Positions 17,868-28,358 of a DNA stretch of 64,000 bases are shown here, one piece after another (position 1 is the first letter of the stretch; each line of letters begins with the position of its first letter). Location of the stretch: NCBI RefSeq assembly GCF_900089495.1, contig NZ_LT605203.1:4059427-4123426 (forward strand), given 5' to 3'. Source of the stretch: Thiomonas sp. X19. GTDB lineage: Bacteria > Pseudomonadota > Gammaproteobacteria > Burkholderiales > Burkholderiaceae_C. Position numbers and translations under genes: made by a program. Under the pieces are notes generated by a model, which saw nothing but the letters and a program-made list of their open reading frames with translations, was not told the DNA's origin and did no database searches.

Positions 17868-19721
17868 ATGCCGATGAGTGATTCGAAACCGCGCAGCTTC
17901 TGGGGCCGGGTCGGTGAGTTCGTCAAAAACCCGACACAGGACTGGTCGCTCACACGCCACGAAAACGCCCTGCGCGACATGCAGGAGCAGGAGCAGGTCA
18001 AGGCGAAAGAAGAACAGCGCAAGCTCGATGCCTTCATCCGCCGCCGCGAGCTGGCCTCGCTGCGGCGCCTGCGCAAGCGCCAGGCCGACGGCCTGCCGAT
18101 CGACGACGCCTACACCGACGTGCCCGACACCGGCACCGGCACCGGCCCATCTGCGCCCGAGCGCGAAGCCACGCTGCGCAAGATCAACGAGATCGAGCAG
18201 TCCATGGTGCAGGAAACCGGGCAACAGGGGCGCGGTGGTCCCAGCCGGCCAGGCCTACAGGCCAAGCAGATTCGCTTGGGCAGTGGAGCACCCCAGGCGC
18301 CTGCATCTGGGCCGGGCGCACAACAGGCATTCGCCCCCCAGCCCGGGCTGGCGCCGGGGCTGGGCTTCCAACCGACCGATCATCTCTCGCGGCATTTGCC
18401 ACCGCCGCCGGTTGTATCTACGCCCGCCGCGCCCGGCGAGATCATCCAGGCCACCATGCCGGCCCCGACCCAGATGGCTCCAACCCAGATGGCACCGACC
18501 ATGATGGGCATGACGCAACTCGCCGCCGATCATCCGCCGATGGATACCTGGATGAAAACCGGCGGCTTCGCATCCTCAAGTCCCATGGCCGTGGACGTGC
18601 AGGAAGGCGTATCGTCCAGCCCGCTGTTCGACCAGGCCTGTATCGACTTCGCCAATGGCCACGACCGCGACGCCGAGCGCGCCTTGCTCGACGCCATCTC
18701 CGGCTCTCCCGAGCGCGAGTTGGAGAACGAGTTCTGGCTGGCCTTGTTCGACCTCTATCGCGCCGGCGGCGACAACCCGAAATTCGAGGCTCTGGTGAAC
18801 GACTACGTCGATCGCTTCCAGTCCTCGGCGCCGTCCTGGGATACGCCGGCACCCCAGAATTTGCGCGCCGCGCATGCAGCCGCCCGCGCGCCCGCCGCTC
18901 AGCCCGCCGCTGCGGGACCTTCGTCCAATTTCACCGCCCTGGGCGAGCTCGATGCGGCGCAGTCCCGCGCCCTGCTGCTGCTGGCGCGGGGCGGGGTGCG
19001 TCAGGTCGTACTCGAATTCAGTGGCCTGACCAGCATCGCCCCGGGAGCCCAGACCTTCTCGCTGGAGGCCTTCAAGGTGCTGAACGCATCCAGTGGCTGC
19101 GTCATCGAACTGGCCGGAATTTCCAATCTGACGGAGGCCTGTGCCGCGGCCGCGCCTCCCATGCAGCGCGATGCCGACCCGGGCTGGTGGGGTCTGCGCC
19201 TGGAGGCCTTGCGCATGGCGGGCGAACAGGAGGCCTATGAGAACGTCGCGCTGGACTATTGCGTCACTTACGAAATTTCTCCGCCAACCTGGGAACCCAG
19301 CCACGCCAAGGTCCATGTGCTCACTGCCGACGCCGCTGGCCTGAGCCGGCCCATGTCGCAGCATTCGCGGCCCTCGCAAGCGCAGGCCAGCAGCCTGTTT
19401 CCCAGCCAGTTCAGCACCCATTTTGGCAACACCGACACAGGCGTGGCGTTCACCCAGTTGCGAGGCGACATCAAGGGCGGCAGCGAAGACTTCCTCAAGC
19501 CGCTGGATCAGGCCGCAGCCGGCCATGGCGCCGTGGTCGTCGACCTCAGCGAACTGCGCCGGCTCGACTTCTCCAGCGCCGGCATCATGCTCAATTGGGT
19601 GATGTCGCAGAGCAGCGCCGGGCGCGCGGTGCAGTTCGAAGGCACGCACCGGCTCATCGCCGGGCTGTTCGTCATTCTCGGGATCAACTCGGTGGCTCAA
19701 ATCCAGTTGCGCAAGTTTTAA
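17868..19721 (+). CDS. STAS-domain protein with internal duplication, function unknown
   Basis: The product has about 617 residues (615 if it starts at 17874). The N-terminus ([24 protein letters not shown]) precedes a charged coiled coil to about residue 75, then a Gln/Pro/Met-rich disordered region to about residue 240. Two similar units follow: helical '[20 protein letters not shown]'/'SAPSWD' (about residues 288-325) and '[20 protein letters not shown]'/'SPPTWE' (about 441-478), each before a STAS-like fold. The last one (about 525-617, '[20 protein letters not shown]') is the clearest. It lies directly upstream of hslVU. Confidence 0.75.
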   Translation: MPMSDSKPRSFWGRVGEFVKNPTQDWSLTRHENALRDMQEQEQVKAKEEQRKLDAFIRRRELASLRRLRKRQADGLPIDDAYTDVPDTGTGTGPSAPEREATLRKINEIEQSMVQETGQQGRGGPSRPGLQAKQIRLGSGAPQAPASGPGAQQAFAPQPGLAPGLGFQPTDHLSRHLPPPPVVSTPAAPGEIIQATMPAPTQMAPTQMAPTMMGMTQLAADHPPMDTWMKTGGFASSSPMAVDVQEGVSSSPLFDQACIDFANGHDRDAERALLDAISGSPERELENEFWLALFDLYRAGGDNPKFEALVNDYVDRFQSSAPSWDTPAPQNLRAAHAAARAPAAQPAAAGPSSNFTALGELDAAQSRALLLLARGGVRQVVLEFSGLTSIAPGAQTFSLEAFKVLNASSGCVIELAGISNLTEACAAAAPPMQRDADPGWWGLRLEALRMAGEQEAYENVALDYCVTYEISPPTWEPSHAKVHVLTADAAGLSRPMSQHSRPSQAQASSLFPSQFSTHFGNTDTGVAFTQLRGDIKGGSEDFLKPLDQAAAGHGAVVVDLSELRRLDFSSAGIMLNWVMSQSSAGRAVQFEGTHRLIAGLFVILGINSVAQIQLRKF

Positions 19722-19780
19722 GTTCCAGTCTGCGTTCCGATTCCGCGCTGCCCCGCCGCCGCGCACAACCCTCCTATCCC

Positions 19781-20320
19781 ATGCAGCAATATCACGGCAC
19801 CACCATCTTGAGCGTGCGCCGCGGCGCCGGTGTCGCCCTTGGCGGTGACGGCCAGGTGACGTTGGGCAATATCGTCATCAAGGCCAGCGCCCGCAAGGTG
19901 CGCCGCCTGCACCACGACAAGGTGCTGGCCGGTTTCGCCGGCGGTACGGCCGACGCTTTCACGCTGTTCGAGCGTTTCGAGGCCAAGCTCGACGAGCACC
20001 GCGGCCAGCTGCTGCGCGCCGCCGTTGAACTGGCGAAGGACTGGCGCACCGACCGCATGCTGCGCCGCCTCGAGGCCATGCTGGCCGTGGCAGACGCCAC
20101 CGCCTCACTGGTCATCACCGGCAACGGCGACGTGCTCGAACCCGAGCACGGCTTGCTGGCCATCGGTTCGGGCGGTGCCTACGCGCAGTCGGCGGCACGC
20201 GCGCTGCTGGAGAACACCGAGCTGGATGCGCGCAGCATCGTCGAAAAATCGCTGCACATCGCCGCCGATCTGTGCATCTACACCAACCACGAATTGCGCA
20301 TCGAAACCCTGGGCGACTGA
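19781..20320 (+). CDS. hslV: ATP-dependent protease peptidase subunit HslV
   Basis: HslV forms the proteolytic dodecamer of the HslUV protease. The product has 179 residues. The short propeptide MQQYHG is cleaved to expose the nucleophile T7 (TTILSVRR), as in other betaproteobacteria. '[42 protein letters not shown]' and '[22 protein letters not shown]' are family motifs. It precedes hslU in a two-gene operon. Confidence 0.97.
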   Translation: MQQYHGTTILSVRRGAGVALGGDGQVTLGNIVIKASARKVRRLHHDKVLAGFAGGTADAFTLFERFEAKLDEHRGQLLRAAVELAKDWRTDRMLRRLEAMLAVADATASLVITGNGDVLEPEHGLLAIGSGGAYAQSAARALLENTELDARSIVEKSLHIAADLCIYTNHELRIETLGD

Positions 20321-20423
20321 GGGCGCGGCTCGCTCCCCGATCCATCGGTCCCACCGCGCCCCACCGTATTCCATGGCGCTCGGCGCGAACAGCGCCGAGC
20401 GCCACCCACTGCCGAGCAGATCC

Positions 20424-21749
20424 ATGAACATGACCCCACGCGAAATCGTCTCCGAACTCGACCGCTACGTCATCGGCCAGGCCGATGCCAAACGCGCCGT
20501 GGCCGTGGCGCTGCGCAACCGCTGGCGCCGCCAGCAGGTGGCCGAGCCGCTGCGCCATGAAATCACGCCGAAGAACATTCTGATGATCGGCCCCACCGGC
20601 GTCGGCAAAACCGAGATTGCCCGCCGCCTGGCGCGGCTGGCGAACGCGCCCTTCATCAAGATCGAAGCGACCAAGTTCACCGAGGTCGGCTATGTCGGGC
20701 GCGACGTCGACACCATCGTCCGCGATCTGGTGGACATCGCCGTGAAGCAGGTGCGCGAGCAGGCCATGCAGGCGCATCGCGCCCGCGCCGAGGACGCTGC
20801 CGAAGACCGCGTTCTCGACGTGCTGCTGCCGCGCCCGCACGACGCCGCCGGCCAGCTCCTGCCCACGTCGGACGAGAACACGCGGCAAATTTTCCGCAAG
20901 CGCCTGCGCGAAGGCCAGCTCGACGACAAGGAGATCGAACTGGATGTCGCCCAGCCCCAGGCGACGATGGACATCATGACCCCGCCCGGCATGGAGGACA
21001 TGGCCGAGCAGATCAAGGGGATGTTCGCCGGCATGGGCCAGGGCCGCACCCAGCGCCGCAAGCTCAAGGTGCGCGAAGCGCTGCGCCTGCTGGTCGATGA
21101 CGAGGCGGCCAAGCTGGTGAACGAAGACGAGATTCGCAGCCAGGCAGTGCAACGCGTGGAGCAGAACGGCATCGTCTTCCTCGACGAGATCGACAAGATC
21201 GCCTCGCGCGGCAACGCCCAGGGCGCCGATGTCTCGCGCCAGGGCGTGCAGCGCGACCTGCTGCCGCTGGTGGAAGGCACCACGGTGAGCACCAAGTACG
21301 GCATGGTGCGTACCGACCATGTGCTGTTCATCGCCAGCGGCGCCTTCCACGTTGCCAAGCCCTCGGACCTGATTCCGGAGTTGCAGGGACGCTTCCCCAT
21401 TCGCGTGGAACTGCAAAGCCTCTCGGTGGACGATTTCGTCGCCATCCTCACCGCCACCGATGCCAGCCTGGTGAAGCAGTACGAGGCCCTGCTCCACACC
21501 GACGGCGTGAGCCTGCAGTTCGGCTCCGACGGCATACGCCGCCTGGCTGAGGTGGCGTATGCGGTGAACGAGAAAACCGAGAACATCGGCGCCCGCCGTC
21601 TGCACACCGTGATGGAACGCTTGCTGGAGGATGTGTCGTTCCAGGCTGACGGCAGCAAGCCGCATGCCCTGACGATCGACGCGGCCTTCGTCAATCAGCG
21701 TCTGAACGAGATCGCCGCCGACGAAGATTTGTCGCGCTTCGTGCTCTGA
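20424..21749 (+). CDS. hslU: HslU ATPase subunit of HslUV
   Basis: HslU is an AAA+ unfoldase that feeds substrates to HslV. The product has 441 residues. Walker A is GPTGVGKT at 56-63 and Walker B is '[11 protein letters not shown]'. The pore-loop region is 'EVGYVGRDV', and the inserted I-domain lies at about residues 110-240. The C-terminal 'EDLSRFVL' tail, which docks into HslV, is intact. The start [19 protein letters not shown] is canonical. Confidence 0.97.
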   Translation: MNMTPREIVSELDRYVIGQADAKRAVAVALRNRWRRQQVAEPLRHEITPKNILMIGPTGVGKTEIARRLARLANAPFIKIEATKFTEVGYVGRDVDTIVRDLVDIAVKQVREQAMQAHRARAEDAAEDRVLDVLLPRPHDAAGQLLPTSDENTRQIFRKRLREGQLDDKEIELDVAQPQATMDIMTPPGMEDMAEQIKGMFAGMGQGRTQRRKLKVREALRLLVDDEAAKLVNEDEIRSQAVQRVEQNGIVFLDEIDKIASRGNAQGADVSRQGVQRDLLPLVEGTTVSTKYGMVRTDHVLFIASGAFHVAKPSDLIPELQGRFPIRVELQSLSVDDFVAILTATDASLVKQYEALLHTDGVSLQFGSDGIRRLAEVAYAVNEKTENIGARRLHTVMERLLEDVSFQADGSKPHALTIDAAFVNQRLNEIAADEDLSRFVL

Positions 21750-21775
21750 GGTGAGGGCCCTCAAGATACATGCCG

Positions 21776-21962
21776 GGCCGCCCCGAGTGCTTCTTGAGCC
21801 CATCTCGCGGGGGCCTGACGCGACGCGGCGGGTTTGGGCGCGCTAAGACAACACTGAACCAGTCCATCGTGCGCATCGCATCCGCGCCTCGGGCGGTCTC
21901 TGCTGCGTTGCAAATCCGCGCCATAGCTTGGGCTATGGCTGTGGTTTGCGCCTTGCATCACG
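21776..21962. repeat. Convergent intergenic region with two large imperfect dyads
   Basis: Between the convergent hslU and coaX genes are two hairpin-forming segments. GCCCCGAG ending at 21787 faces CTCGCGGGGGC from 21804. Further on, CCATAGC-TTGG-GCTATGG (21921-21938) is the core of a dyad whose arms extend to about 18 bases with mismatches (GCAAAT... and ...GGTTTGC). Neither has a T tract. They may act as transcript ends for the two genes or be copies of a dispersed palindromic repeat. No coding signal is seen here. Confidence 0.45.
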
Positions 21963-21982
21963 GGAACTGATTCGGCGTCACC

Positions 21983-22768
21983 CTAAGCCCGCAGCGCCAA
22001 ATCGGGCCGCAGCAACCCGCGCTGCTGGGCAATGCACAGCAGACCCTCGAACACCAGATGGTCCACGGTCTGATGCGGCAAGCCCAGCGCCAGTTCCAGC
22101 TTGGGCGCTGCGCCGCCGGTCAGCAGCACCACGGGTGCCCTGCCCTCCAGGCGGCTCAACCGCTCGTGCATTTGCCGTGCGGCGCCTGATATGGCCAAGG
22201 CGCCGCCACTCATCAGCGCATCGCTGGTGTTGTTGGGGAACTCGCGCAACGCGCCTTCGGGCACGTTCAGCCCCGCGGTCCCCATTTCCAGCGCCTTGAG
22301 CATCAGCCCGAATCCGGGCAGGATGACGCCGCCGAGAAAGCGCCCATCCGCCGCCAGGCAGTCGATGGTCACGGCCGTGCCCACGCTCACAACCAGCACC
22401 GGCTCGGCGCGATGTCGCGCCCTGGCCCCGATCAGCGCCGCCCAGCGGTCGGCCCCGAGCAGGCCAGGATTGGTGTAGCCGTTGCGCACGCCACATTGCT
22501 GCGGCAGCGAGTGGATCCAGTCGCAGCGCAAACCCAGGCTGGCGAGTTGCGCTTCCACCCGCGCCGTGGCCACGACACCGGCTACGGCACAGCCAATGGC
22601 CGCCTGCGGCCTGGGATGAGCCTGAAGCTCCTTGCCGAGCTGCTCGATGGACTGTTGCGGCATGGCCCCGTGCGCCAGGAGTTCAGGCTCCGGCGCCGCG
22701 CGCCCACCCGCCCAGATACCCCACTTGAGACGGGTGTTGCCGATGTCGAGCAGAAGGAGATGAGTCAT
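21983..22768 (-). CDS. coaX: Type III pantothenate kinase
   Basis: CoaX phosphorylates pantothenate, the first step of CoA synthesis. The product has 261 residues from the ATG at 22768 (MTHLLLLDIGNTRLKWG). 'DIGNTRLKWG' is the N-terminal phosphate site of the ASKHA fold. 'NPGLLGADRWAALIGAR' carries the catalytic Asp, and 'VVSVGTAVTIDCL' and 'GGVILPGFGLMLKAL' follow. It stands alone and convergent to hslU, without the birA neighbour often seen. Confidence 0.93.
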   Translation of the reverse strand: MTHLLLLDIGNTRLKWGIWAGGRAAPEPELLAHGAMPQQSIEQLGKELQAHPRPQAAIGCAVAGVVATARVEAQLASLGLRCDWIHSLPQQCGVRNGYTNPGLLGADRWAALIGARARHRAEPVLVVSVGTAVTIDCLAADGRFLGGVILPGFGLMLKALEMGTAGLNVPEGALREFPNNTSDALMSGGALAISGAARQMHERLSRLEGRAPVVLLTGGAAPKLELALGLPHQTVDHLVFEGLLCIAQQRGLLRPDLALRA

Positions 22769-22943
22769 AGGAAGTACAGGCGCAGTCCCGTGCACCATAC
22801 CAGAGCCGCAATCCAAGCAAATGTCGCATGACGCGTGCACAAGGATCTGGATTCGCGTCGATCGATCGTTACAGGCAGCGTCTCAGGCTCACAAGTCATC
22901 CGTGAAAACCGTTGCCGTTCATGCCAGTTCCGTTTGTAGACAC

Positions 22944-23154
22944 TTGACATTTTTTGTATACAAATTCTGCGGCAGTGATCTATCTTTCATGCAAAGGACT
23001 CCATTCCAACTGCTTGATTTCCCAACCATGACAACCTCGCGATGGGGAGGAAAAAAGCAGGGGATCGATGCGTGATCTGCCCTCATCGACCGGCGCACAA
23101 ATCCGATGCATTCTTGTATACCGTTAGGCACATTTTTTGCGTGCCGGGTTTTTT
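22944..23154. promoter_or_regulatory. Promoter region with GntR-like TTGTATACAA operators
   Basis: The stretch from 22841 to the racemase remnant has no gene. It holds TTGACA (22944-22949) and the perfect palindrome TTGTATACAA (22954-22963), the core recognised by many FCD-type GntR regulators. A second half-conserved copy, TTGTATAC, lies at 23114-23121. A weak terminator-like hairpin follows: GGCAC (23127-23131), GTGCC (23141-23145), GGG and six T (to 23154). It looks like the regulatory region of a catabolic or transport locus now mostly lost. Confidence 0.45.
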
Positions 23155-23219
23155 GCCCTTGTGGCAATTCGCCCGGATTCACCTCACGCGCACATCGACT
23201 GCCAATGGACCCCGTCATT

Positions 23220-23634
23220 GTCGACGCCCATGGCATCGGGGTTCAACTTGACGGGCTCGACCGTCGGCACGGCCTGGCATCTGGCGGAGCGCTACGGCAC
23301 GCGGTGCTTCTGCAAAAACGGCCGTGCCGCTGATCTGCCCGTACTCGACCTCGAAGACCCAGCCAAGAACGCTCGCGCACTGATTCGAGATGAGTGGCTG
23401 CGTGCTCTGCACGAAGACCGCTGCGAGTCCATCGTGCTCGGTTGTGCGGGGATGTCGGACCTGTGCCGACCCCTGTCGGACGAGATCGGCGCACCGGTCG
23501 TTGACGGCGTCGCTGTGGCTGTGAAACTGGCGGAGTCACTTGCCACCCTGAGCCTTCGCACCAGCAAACTCGGCTACTGGGCAACGCCGCCAGCCAAGCC
23601 GGAATGCGGCCTCTCTTCAGGGCCAAGTCGCTGA
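23220..23634 (+). pseudogene. Hydantoin/Asp-Glu racemase family, 5'-truncated remnant
   Basis: The plus-strand frame ends with 'ESIVLGCAGMSDLCRPLSDEIGAPVVDGVAVAVKLAESLA', which is the C-terminal lobe of hydantoin racemases including the second catalytic Cys (GCAG). Upstream 'LAERYGTRCF..DLPVLDLEDP' also fits, but the N-terminal lobe with the first catalytic Cys is missing. The nearest start lies in sequence unlike the family. About half of a 230-240 residue enzyme is left, so it is probably inactive. It lies after the GntR-like operators. Confidence 0.7.
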
Positions 23635-23783
23635 TCGACCGGCCATCTCAAGCATTTCACCGCTGGGGCGCCGCCTGCTGCGCCTGAATGCGTTGGTGTT
23701 CGCAGCCGCATTCATCGCCCTTTCGGCAGTTCGCCGCGGAAAGCAGGCATTTCGGAACGTCACGGAATCCGCTACATTGCCAA

Positions 23784-23801
23784 ATTGACGTATACGTCAA
23801 T
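23784..23801. promoter_or_regulatory. Perfect 18-base palindrome upstream of icmF
   Basis: ATTGACGTATACGTCAAT is fully self-complementary and lies 87 bases before the icmF start codon. Its form TTGACGT-AT-ACGTCAA resembles operators of MerR-type LiuR or TetR-type regulators of branched-chain acyl-CoA catabolism. That fits the mutase encoded next. The regulator itself is not in this window. Confidence 0.6.
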
Positions 23802-23888
23802 CACAACCCCTGCCGCGACAAGCCGTGGGTGATGCCGATGAACACCGAAGCGCGCGGTGCGATGCACACCGTGCCCAAGGAGACCGCG

Positions 23889-26800
23889 ATGACCGACCTG
23901 TCCGACGCCAAAGTGCTGGCCGCCTACCGTCCGCAGCAGCGGCTGCGCTTTGTCACAGCCGCGGCGCTGTTCGACGGGCACGACGCCGCCATCAACATCA
24001 TGCGGCGCATCCTCATCGGCATGGGCGCGGAGGTGGTGCATCTCGGCCACAACCGCTCGGTCGATGACATCGTCACCGCCGCCATTCAGGAAGATGCGCA
24101 CGGCATCGCCATTTCCAGTTACCAGGGCGGGCATGTGGAATTTTTCCGCTACATGATCGACCGGCTGCGCTCGCAGGGCGCGGGGCATATCCAGGTGTTC
24201 GGCGGCGGCGGCGGAGTGATCGTGGCCGACGAAATCGCCGCGCTGCAAGCCTATGGCGTCACCCGTATCTACAGCCCCGAGGACGGCCAGCGCCTGGGGC
24301 TACAGGGCATGATCGGCGACATGCTGATGCGCGCAGACAAGGCGCTGCCCGCGCTGGACAGCAAACAGGCGCTGCAGGCGCTTGGGGCGGATGCAAGCTT
24401 GCTGGCGCGCGTCATCACCCAACTCGAAAATGGGACGACCGACGCTGCGCTGCTGCGCGATCTGCACACCAGTGCCGAAGCCGCGCATGGCGTGGTGTTG
24501 GGCGTGACGGGCACCGGCGGCGCCGGCAAGAGCAGCCTGGTGGACGAACTGATTCGCCGCCTGCGGCTCGATCAGGACGACGCCCTGCGCATCGGCGTGA
24601 TCAGCATCGACCCCTCGCGGCGCAAGAGCGGCGGCGCGCTGCTGGGCGACCGCATCCGCATGAATGCCATTGGCCCGTGGGCCAGCGGGCGAGGGGTGTT
24701 CATGCGCAGCCTCGCCACACGCGAGGCAGGCAGCGAAATCAGCAAGGCGCTGCCCGACGTGATCGCCGCATGCAAGGCGGCGGCCTTCGATCTCATCATC
24801 GTCGAAACCTCCGGCATCGGCCAGGGCGACGCCGCCATCGTGCCGCATGCCGATGTCAGTCTGTACGTGATGACACCGGAATTCGGCGCGGTCAGCCAGC
24901 TCGAAAAAATCGACATGCTCGACTTCGCCGACTTTGTCGCCATCAACAAGTTCGACCGCAAGGGCGCGATGGATGCGCTGCGCGACGTGGCTAAGCAGTT
25001 GCAGCGCAACCGCGAAGCGTGGACCACCAAGCCCGAAGAGCTGCCCGTGTTCGGCACCATGGCCAGCCGCTTCAACGACGACGGCGTGACTGCGCTGTAT
25101 CAAGCCATCAAGCCGCGTCTGGCCGAGCACGGCCTCAGGTTCAAAGAGGGACGTTTGCCGATTGCGGCCACCCGCCACAGCACCCACCAGACCCCCATCG
25201 TTCCCGCCGCGCGTGGCCGCTACCTGGCCGAAATTGCCGATAGCGTGCGCGGCTATCACCACAGCGTCGCCGCGCAGGCGGCACTCGCACGCGAAGCGCA
25301 GCAGTTGCGCGCCAGCGGCCGCATGCTGCGCGCGGCCAACCCCACCAAGGTCGCCGCGGTCGAAGCCGTCATCGATCTGGCGGAACAACGCGAGACGAAA
25401 ATGCTGCCCGCTGCGCGCAAGCTGCTGGCGATGTGGCCGCAGATGCAGCAGGCCTACGCGGGCCGTGAATATGTGGTGAAGATCCGCGACCGTGAAATTC
25501 GTACCGCCCTCACCCACACCACGCTGTCAGGCACCACGGTGCGCAAAGTCGTGCTGCCGAAGTACGAGGACCACGGCGAGGTGCTGCGCTGGCTGATGCG
25601 CGACAACGTACCCGGCAGCTTTCCCTACACCGCGGGCACCTTTGCGTTCAAGCGCAGTGGTTCTGGTCAAGGCAGCGAAGACCCCACCCGCATGTTCGCC
25701 GGCGAAGGCGACCCGTTCCGCACCAACCGCCGCTTCAAGCTGCTCTCCGCAGGCATGCCCGCCAAGCGCCTGTCCACCGCCTTCGACTCGGTGACGCTCT
25801 ACGGCGCCGACCCCGACCGCCGCCCCGACATCTACGGCAAGGTGGGCAACTCGGGCGTGAGCATCGCCACGCTCGACGACCTCAAAGCGCTGTACGACGG
25901 CTTCGATCTGTGCGACCCCGCCACCAGCGTGAGCATGACCATCAACGGCCCCGCACCGACCATCCTGGCGATGTTCCTGAACACCGCCATCGACCAGCAA
26001 CTGGCCAAATTCCAGGCCGACAACGGCCGCGAACCGACCGACGACGAGGCGCAGAAAATCCAGGCCTGGGTGCTGGAAAACGTCCGCGGCACGGTGCAGG
26101 CGGACATCCTGAAAGAAGATCAGGGGCAGAACACCTGCATCTTCTCCACCGAGTTCTCGCTCAAGGTCATGGGCGATATTCAGGAGTATTTCGTGCACCA
26201 CAAGGTGCGCAATTTCTACTCGGTGAGCATCAGCGGCTACCACATTGCCGAGGCCGGGGCCAACCCCATTTCGCAGCTCGCCTTCACGCTGAGCAACGGC
26301 TTCACCTTCGTCGAGGCGTATCTGGCGCGGGGCATGCACATCGACGATTTCGCCCCCAACCTGAGCTTCTTTTTCAGCAACGGCATGGACCCGGAGTACA
26401 GCGTGCTGGGCCGGGTGGCGCGACGCATCTGGGCTGTGGCGATGCGCGACAAATACGGCGCGAACGAGCGCAGCCAGAAGCTCAAATACCACGTGCAGAC
26501 CAGCGGTCGCAGCCTGCATGCGCAGGAAATTGCGTTCAACGACATTCGCACCACCCTGCAAGCGCTGATCGCCATTTACGACAACTGCAACAGCCTGCAC
26601 ACCAACGCCTACGACGAGGCCATCACCACGCCCACGGAAGAAAGCGTGCGCCGGGCGATGGCGATACAGCTCGTCATCAACCGCGAGTGGGGGCTGGCCA
26701 AGTGCGAGAACCCGAACCAGGGTGCGTTCATCATCGAGGAACTCACCGACCTCGTGGAAGAAGCCGTGCTCAAGGAGTTCGAGGCCATTGCCGACCGTGG

Positions 26801-27185
26801 CGGCGTGCTGGGGGCGATGGAAACCGGCTACCAGCGCGGCAAGATTCAGGAAGAGAGCATGCATTATGAAATGCTCAAGCACACCGGCGAGTTGCCCATC
26901 GTCGGCGTCAACACCTTCCGCAACCCGCATGGCGACACGGTGTCGGCTCACCTCGAACTGGCACGCTCCACCGAGGACGAAAAAGAGTCGCAGCTGCGCC
27001 GCCTGGCCGACTTCCACCAGCGCCACGCCGGCGCAGCGCCGGCCATGCTGCAGGCGCTGCAACAGGCGGTGATCGACAACCGCAATGTGTTCGCCGTGCT
27101 GATGGACGCGGTGCGCGTATGCAGCCTGGGGCAGATCACCACCGCACTGTTTGAAGTCGGCGGGCAGTACCGGCGCAGCATGTAG
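23889..27185 (+). CDS. icmF: Fused isobutyryl-CoA-type mutase IcmF
   Basis: IcmF is a coenzyme-B12 mutase that isomerises isobutyryl-CoA and n-butyryl-CoA or related branched acyl-CoAs, with its own G-protein chaperone built in. The product has 1098 residues. The N-terminal B12-binding domain (about 15-145) has D29-G-H31. The MeaB-like GTPase domain has Walker A GTGGAGKS at 208-215, 'ETSGIGQGD' and 'NKFD'. The C-terminal mutase barrel has '[11 protein letters not shown]' and '[14 protein letters not shown]'. AAGGAG 6 bases before the ATG at 23889 fixes the start. Substrate choice (isobutyryl- versus pivalyl-CoA) is not settled. Confidence 0.95.
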   Translation: MTDLSDAKVLAAYRPQQRLRFVTAAALFDGHDAAINIMRRILIGMGAEVVHLGHNRSVDDIVTAAIQEDAHGIAISSYQGGHVEFFRYMIDRLRSQGAGHIQVFGGGGGVIVADEIAALQAYGVTRIYSPEDGQRLGLQGMIGDMLMRADKALPALDSKQALQALGADASLLARVITQLENGTTDAALLRDLHTSAEAAHGVVLGVTGTGGAGKSSLVDELIRRLRLDQDDALRIGVISIDPSRRKSGGALLGDRIRMNAIGPWASGRGVFMRSLATREAGSEISKALPDVIAACKAAAFDLIIVETSGIGQGDAAIVPHADVSLYVMTPEFGAVSQLEKIDMLDFADFVAINKFDRKGAMDALRDVAKQLQRNREAWTTKPEELPVFGTMASRFNDDGVTALYQAIKPRLAEHGLRFKEGRLPIAATRHSTHQTPIVPAARGRYLAEIADSVRGYHHSVAAQAALAREAQQLRASGRMLRAANPTKVAAVEAVIDLAEQRETKMLPAARKLLAMWPQMQQAYAGREYVVKIRDREIRTALTHTTLSGTTVRKVVLPKYEDHGEVLRWLMRDNVPGSFPYTAGTFAFKRSGSGQGSEDPTRMFAGEGDPFRTNRRFKLLSAGMPAKRLSTAFDSVTLYGADPDRRPDIYGKVGNSGVSIATLDDLKALYDGFDLCDPATSVSMTINGPAPTILAMFLNTAIDQQLAKFQADNGREPTDDEAQKIQAWVLENVRGTVQADILKEDQGQNTCIFSTEFSLKVMGDIQEYFVHHKVRNFYSVSISGYHIAEAGANPISQLAFTLSNGFTFVEAYLARGMHIDDFAPNLSFFFSNGMDPEYSVLGRVARRIWAVAMRDKYGANERSQKLKYHVQTSGRSLHAQEIAFNDIRTTLQALIAIYDNCNSLHTNAYDEAITTPTEESVRRAMAIQLVINREWGLAKCENPNQGAFIIEELTDLVEEAVLKEFEAIADRGGVLGAMETGYQRGKIQEESMHYEMLKHTGELPIVGVNTFRNPHGDTVSAHLELARSTEDEKESQLRRLADFHQRHAGAAPAMLQALQQAVIDNRNVFAVLMDAVRVCSLGQITTALFEVGGQYRRSM

Positions 27186-27217
27186 TTCCCCAACCAAGAA
27201 TCGAGGAAACAACCAGG

Positions 27218-27495
27218 ATTCATATCCTGGCACGCATTCGCGCAGCTCTGCTCGAATTGGTGAAACACACAAGGCGGGAACCCGGCTGCAAGCTCGGCAC
27301 GCTGTTCCAGCGCGAAGATGAACCAACAGTTTTCATGACCGCGGAGCAGTGGCTCGACCAAGCCAGCGCCGATGCCCACTTGCGCCGCGCGCATATTGCA
27401 GCAGCCATGGTGCAGGCGGGTCCGCGCACTTGGCCGCAGCTCCCGAAATTCACCAATACACCGCATTGGCTTGATCTGGGGCGCTCGACACATCA
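27218..27495 (+). pseudogene. Antibiotic-biosynthesis-monooxygenase-like (YgiN-type) remnant
   Basis: The plus frame reads IHILARIRAALLELVKHTRREPGCKL...QREDEPTVFMTAEQWLDQASADAHLRRAHI, which fits the small ABM/YgiN quinol-monooxygenase fold. No ATG precedes it; the frame would have to start at an ATT (27218) or TTG (27257). About ten residues between the first strand and helix 1 appear missing. The natural end near residue 95 is absent, and the frame runs on into the gene on the opposite strand. I read it as a decayed gene that follows icmF. Confidence 0.5.
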
Positions 27496-27499
27496 AAGC

Positions 27500-28354
27500 T
27501 CAAATCATGGCCAGTGGCTGCTTGCCTCGTGGCGAGGGAAAGAGCTGATCGATGGCTTTGCAGGTGGCCGCGTCCAAGGTTGTCGAGGCAGCGGCCAGGT
27601 TGTCGCGCAGGTGCTGCTGGCTGCCTGCTTTGGGGATGGCCATCACCCCAGGCTGCCGCAACACCCAGGCCAAAGCGAGTTGTGCCGCGCTGAGCCCCAG
27701 CGCTTGAGCCAACGCAGCCAGGCGCGTGTCGTGTGCGAGTTTGCCTTCGTCCAATGGGCTGTAGGCCATCAGCGGCATGCGCTGGCCTTGCATCCAGGGC
27801 AGCAAGTCGAATTCGACGCCACGACTGCTGGCGGCGTAATAAACCTGGTTCGTCGCGCAATGGGTACCGCCGCCCAGTCGCAGCAGTTCGTGCATGTCCT
27901 GCAGGTCGAAATTGCTCACGCCCCAATGGCGGATCCGGCCCGAAGCCACCAGGCGGGTGAATCCTTCCAGCGTCTCTTCCAGGGGCACACTGCCGCGCCA
28001 GTGCAACAGGTACAGATCGATCTGCTCCAAGCCGAGCCGGCGCAGACTGCGCTCGCAAGCAGCCTGCACTCCAGTTGCGCTGGCGTTGTGCGGATAGACC
28101 TTGCTGACCACAAGCACTTGCTCGCGCTTGACCACGCCCTCATGCATGGCATCGGCCAGGGCCTCGCCCACCACGCGCTCGGCACCGCCCTCGCCATACA
28201 TCTCGGCGGTATCCAACACGCGGTAGCCGAGTTCCAGCGCACGGCGCACGGCGGCGATTTCGCTGGCATGGCGTGCCGTGTCTTCACCGAAGCGCCATGT
28301 ACCCAGGCCGAGCGCGGGCCACTGCTCTCCACTCCCAAGTTGTACGAGGTTCAT
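27500..28354 (-). CDS. Aldo/keto reductase
   Basis: The 284-residue NADPH-dependent AKR has the tetrad Asp-Tyr ('LDTAEMYGEGGAE'), Lys ('VVSKVYP') and His ('YLLHWRG'). The C-terminal 'LALAWVLRQPGVMAIPKAGSQQHLRDN' is the NADP-binding segment. The ATG at 28354 lies 4 bases after the ubiB stop, so it is the last gene of the ubi transcript. It resembles broad-specificity reductases such as 2,5-diketo-gluconate reductase-like proteins; the substrate is unknown. Confidence 0.9.
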   Translation of the reverse strand: MNLVQLGSGEQWPALGLGTWRFGEDTARHASEIAAVRRALELGYRVLDTAEMYGEGGAERVVGEALADAMHEGVVKREQVLVVSKVYPHNASATGVQAACERSLRRLGLEQIDLYLLHWRGSVPLEETLEGFTRLVASGRIRHWGVSNFDLQDMHELLRLGGGTHCATNQVYYAASSRGVEFDLLPWMQGQRMPLMAYSPLDEGKLAHDTRLAALAQALGLSAAQLALAWVLRQPGVMAIPKAGSQQHLRDNLAAASTTLDAATCKAIDQLFPSPRGKQPLAMI

Positions 28355-28358
28355 CGGT

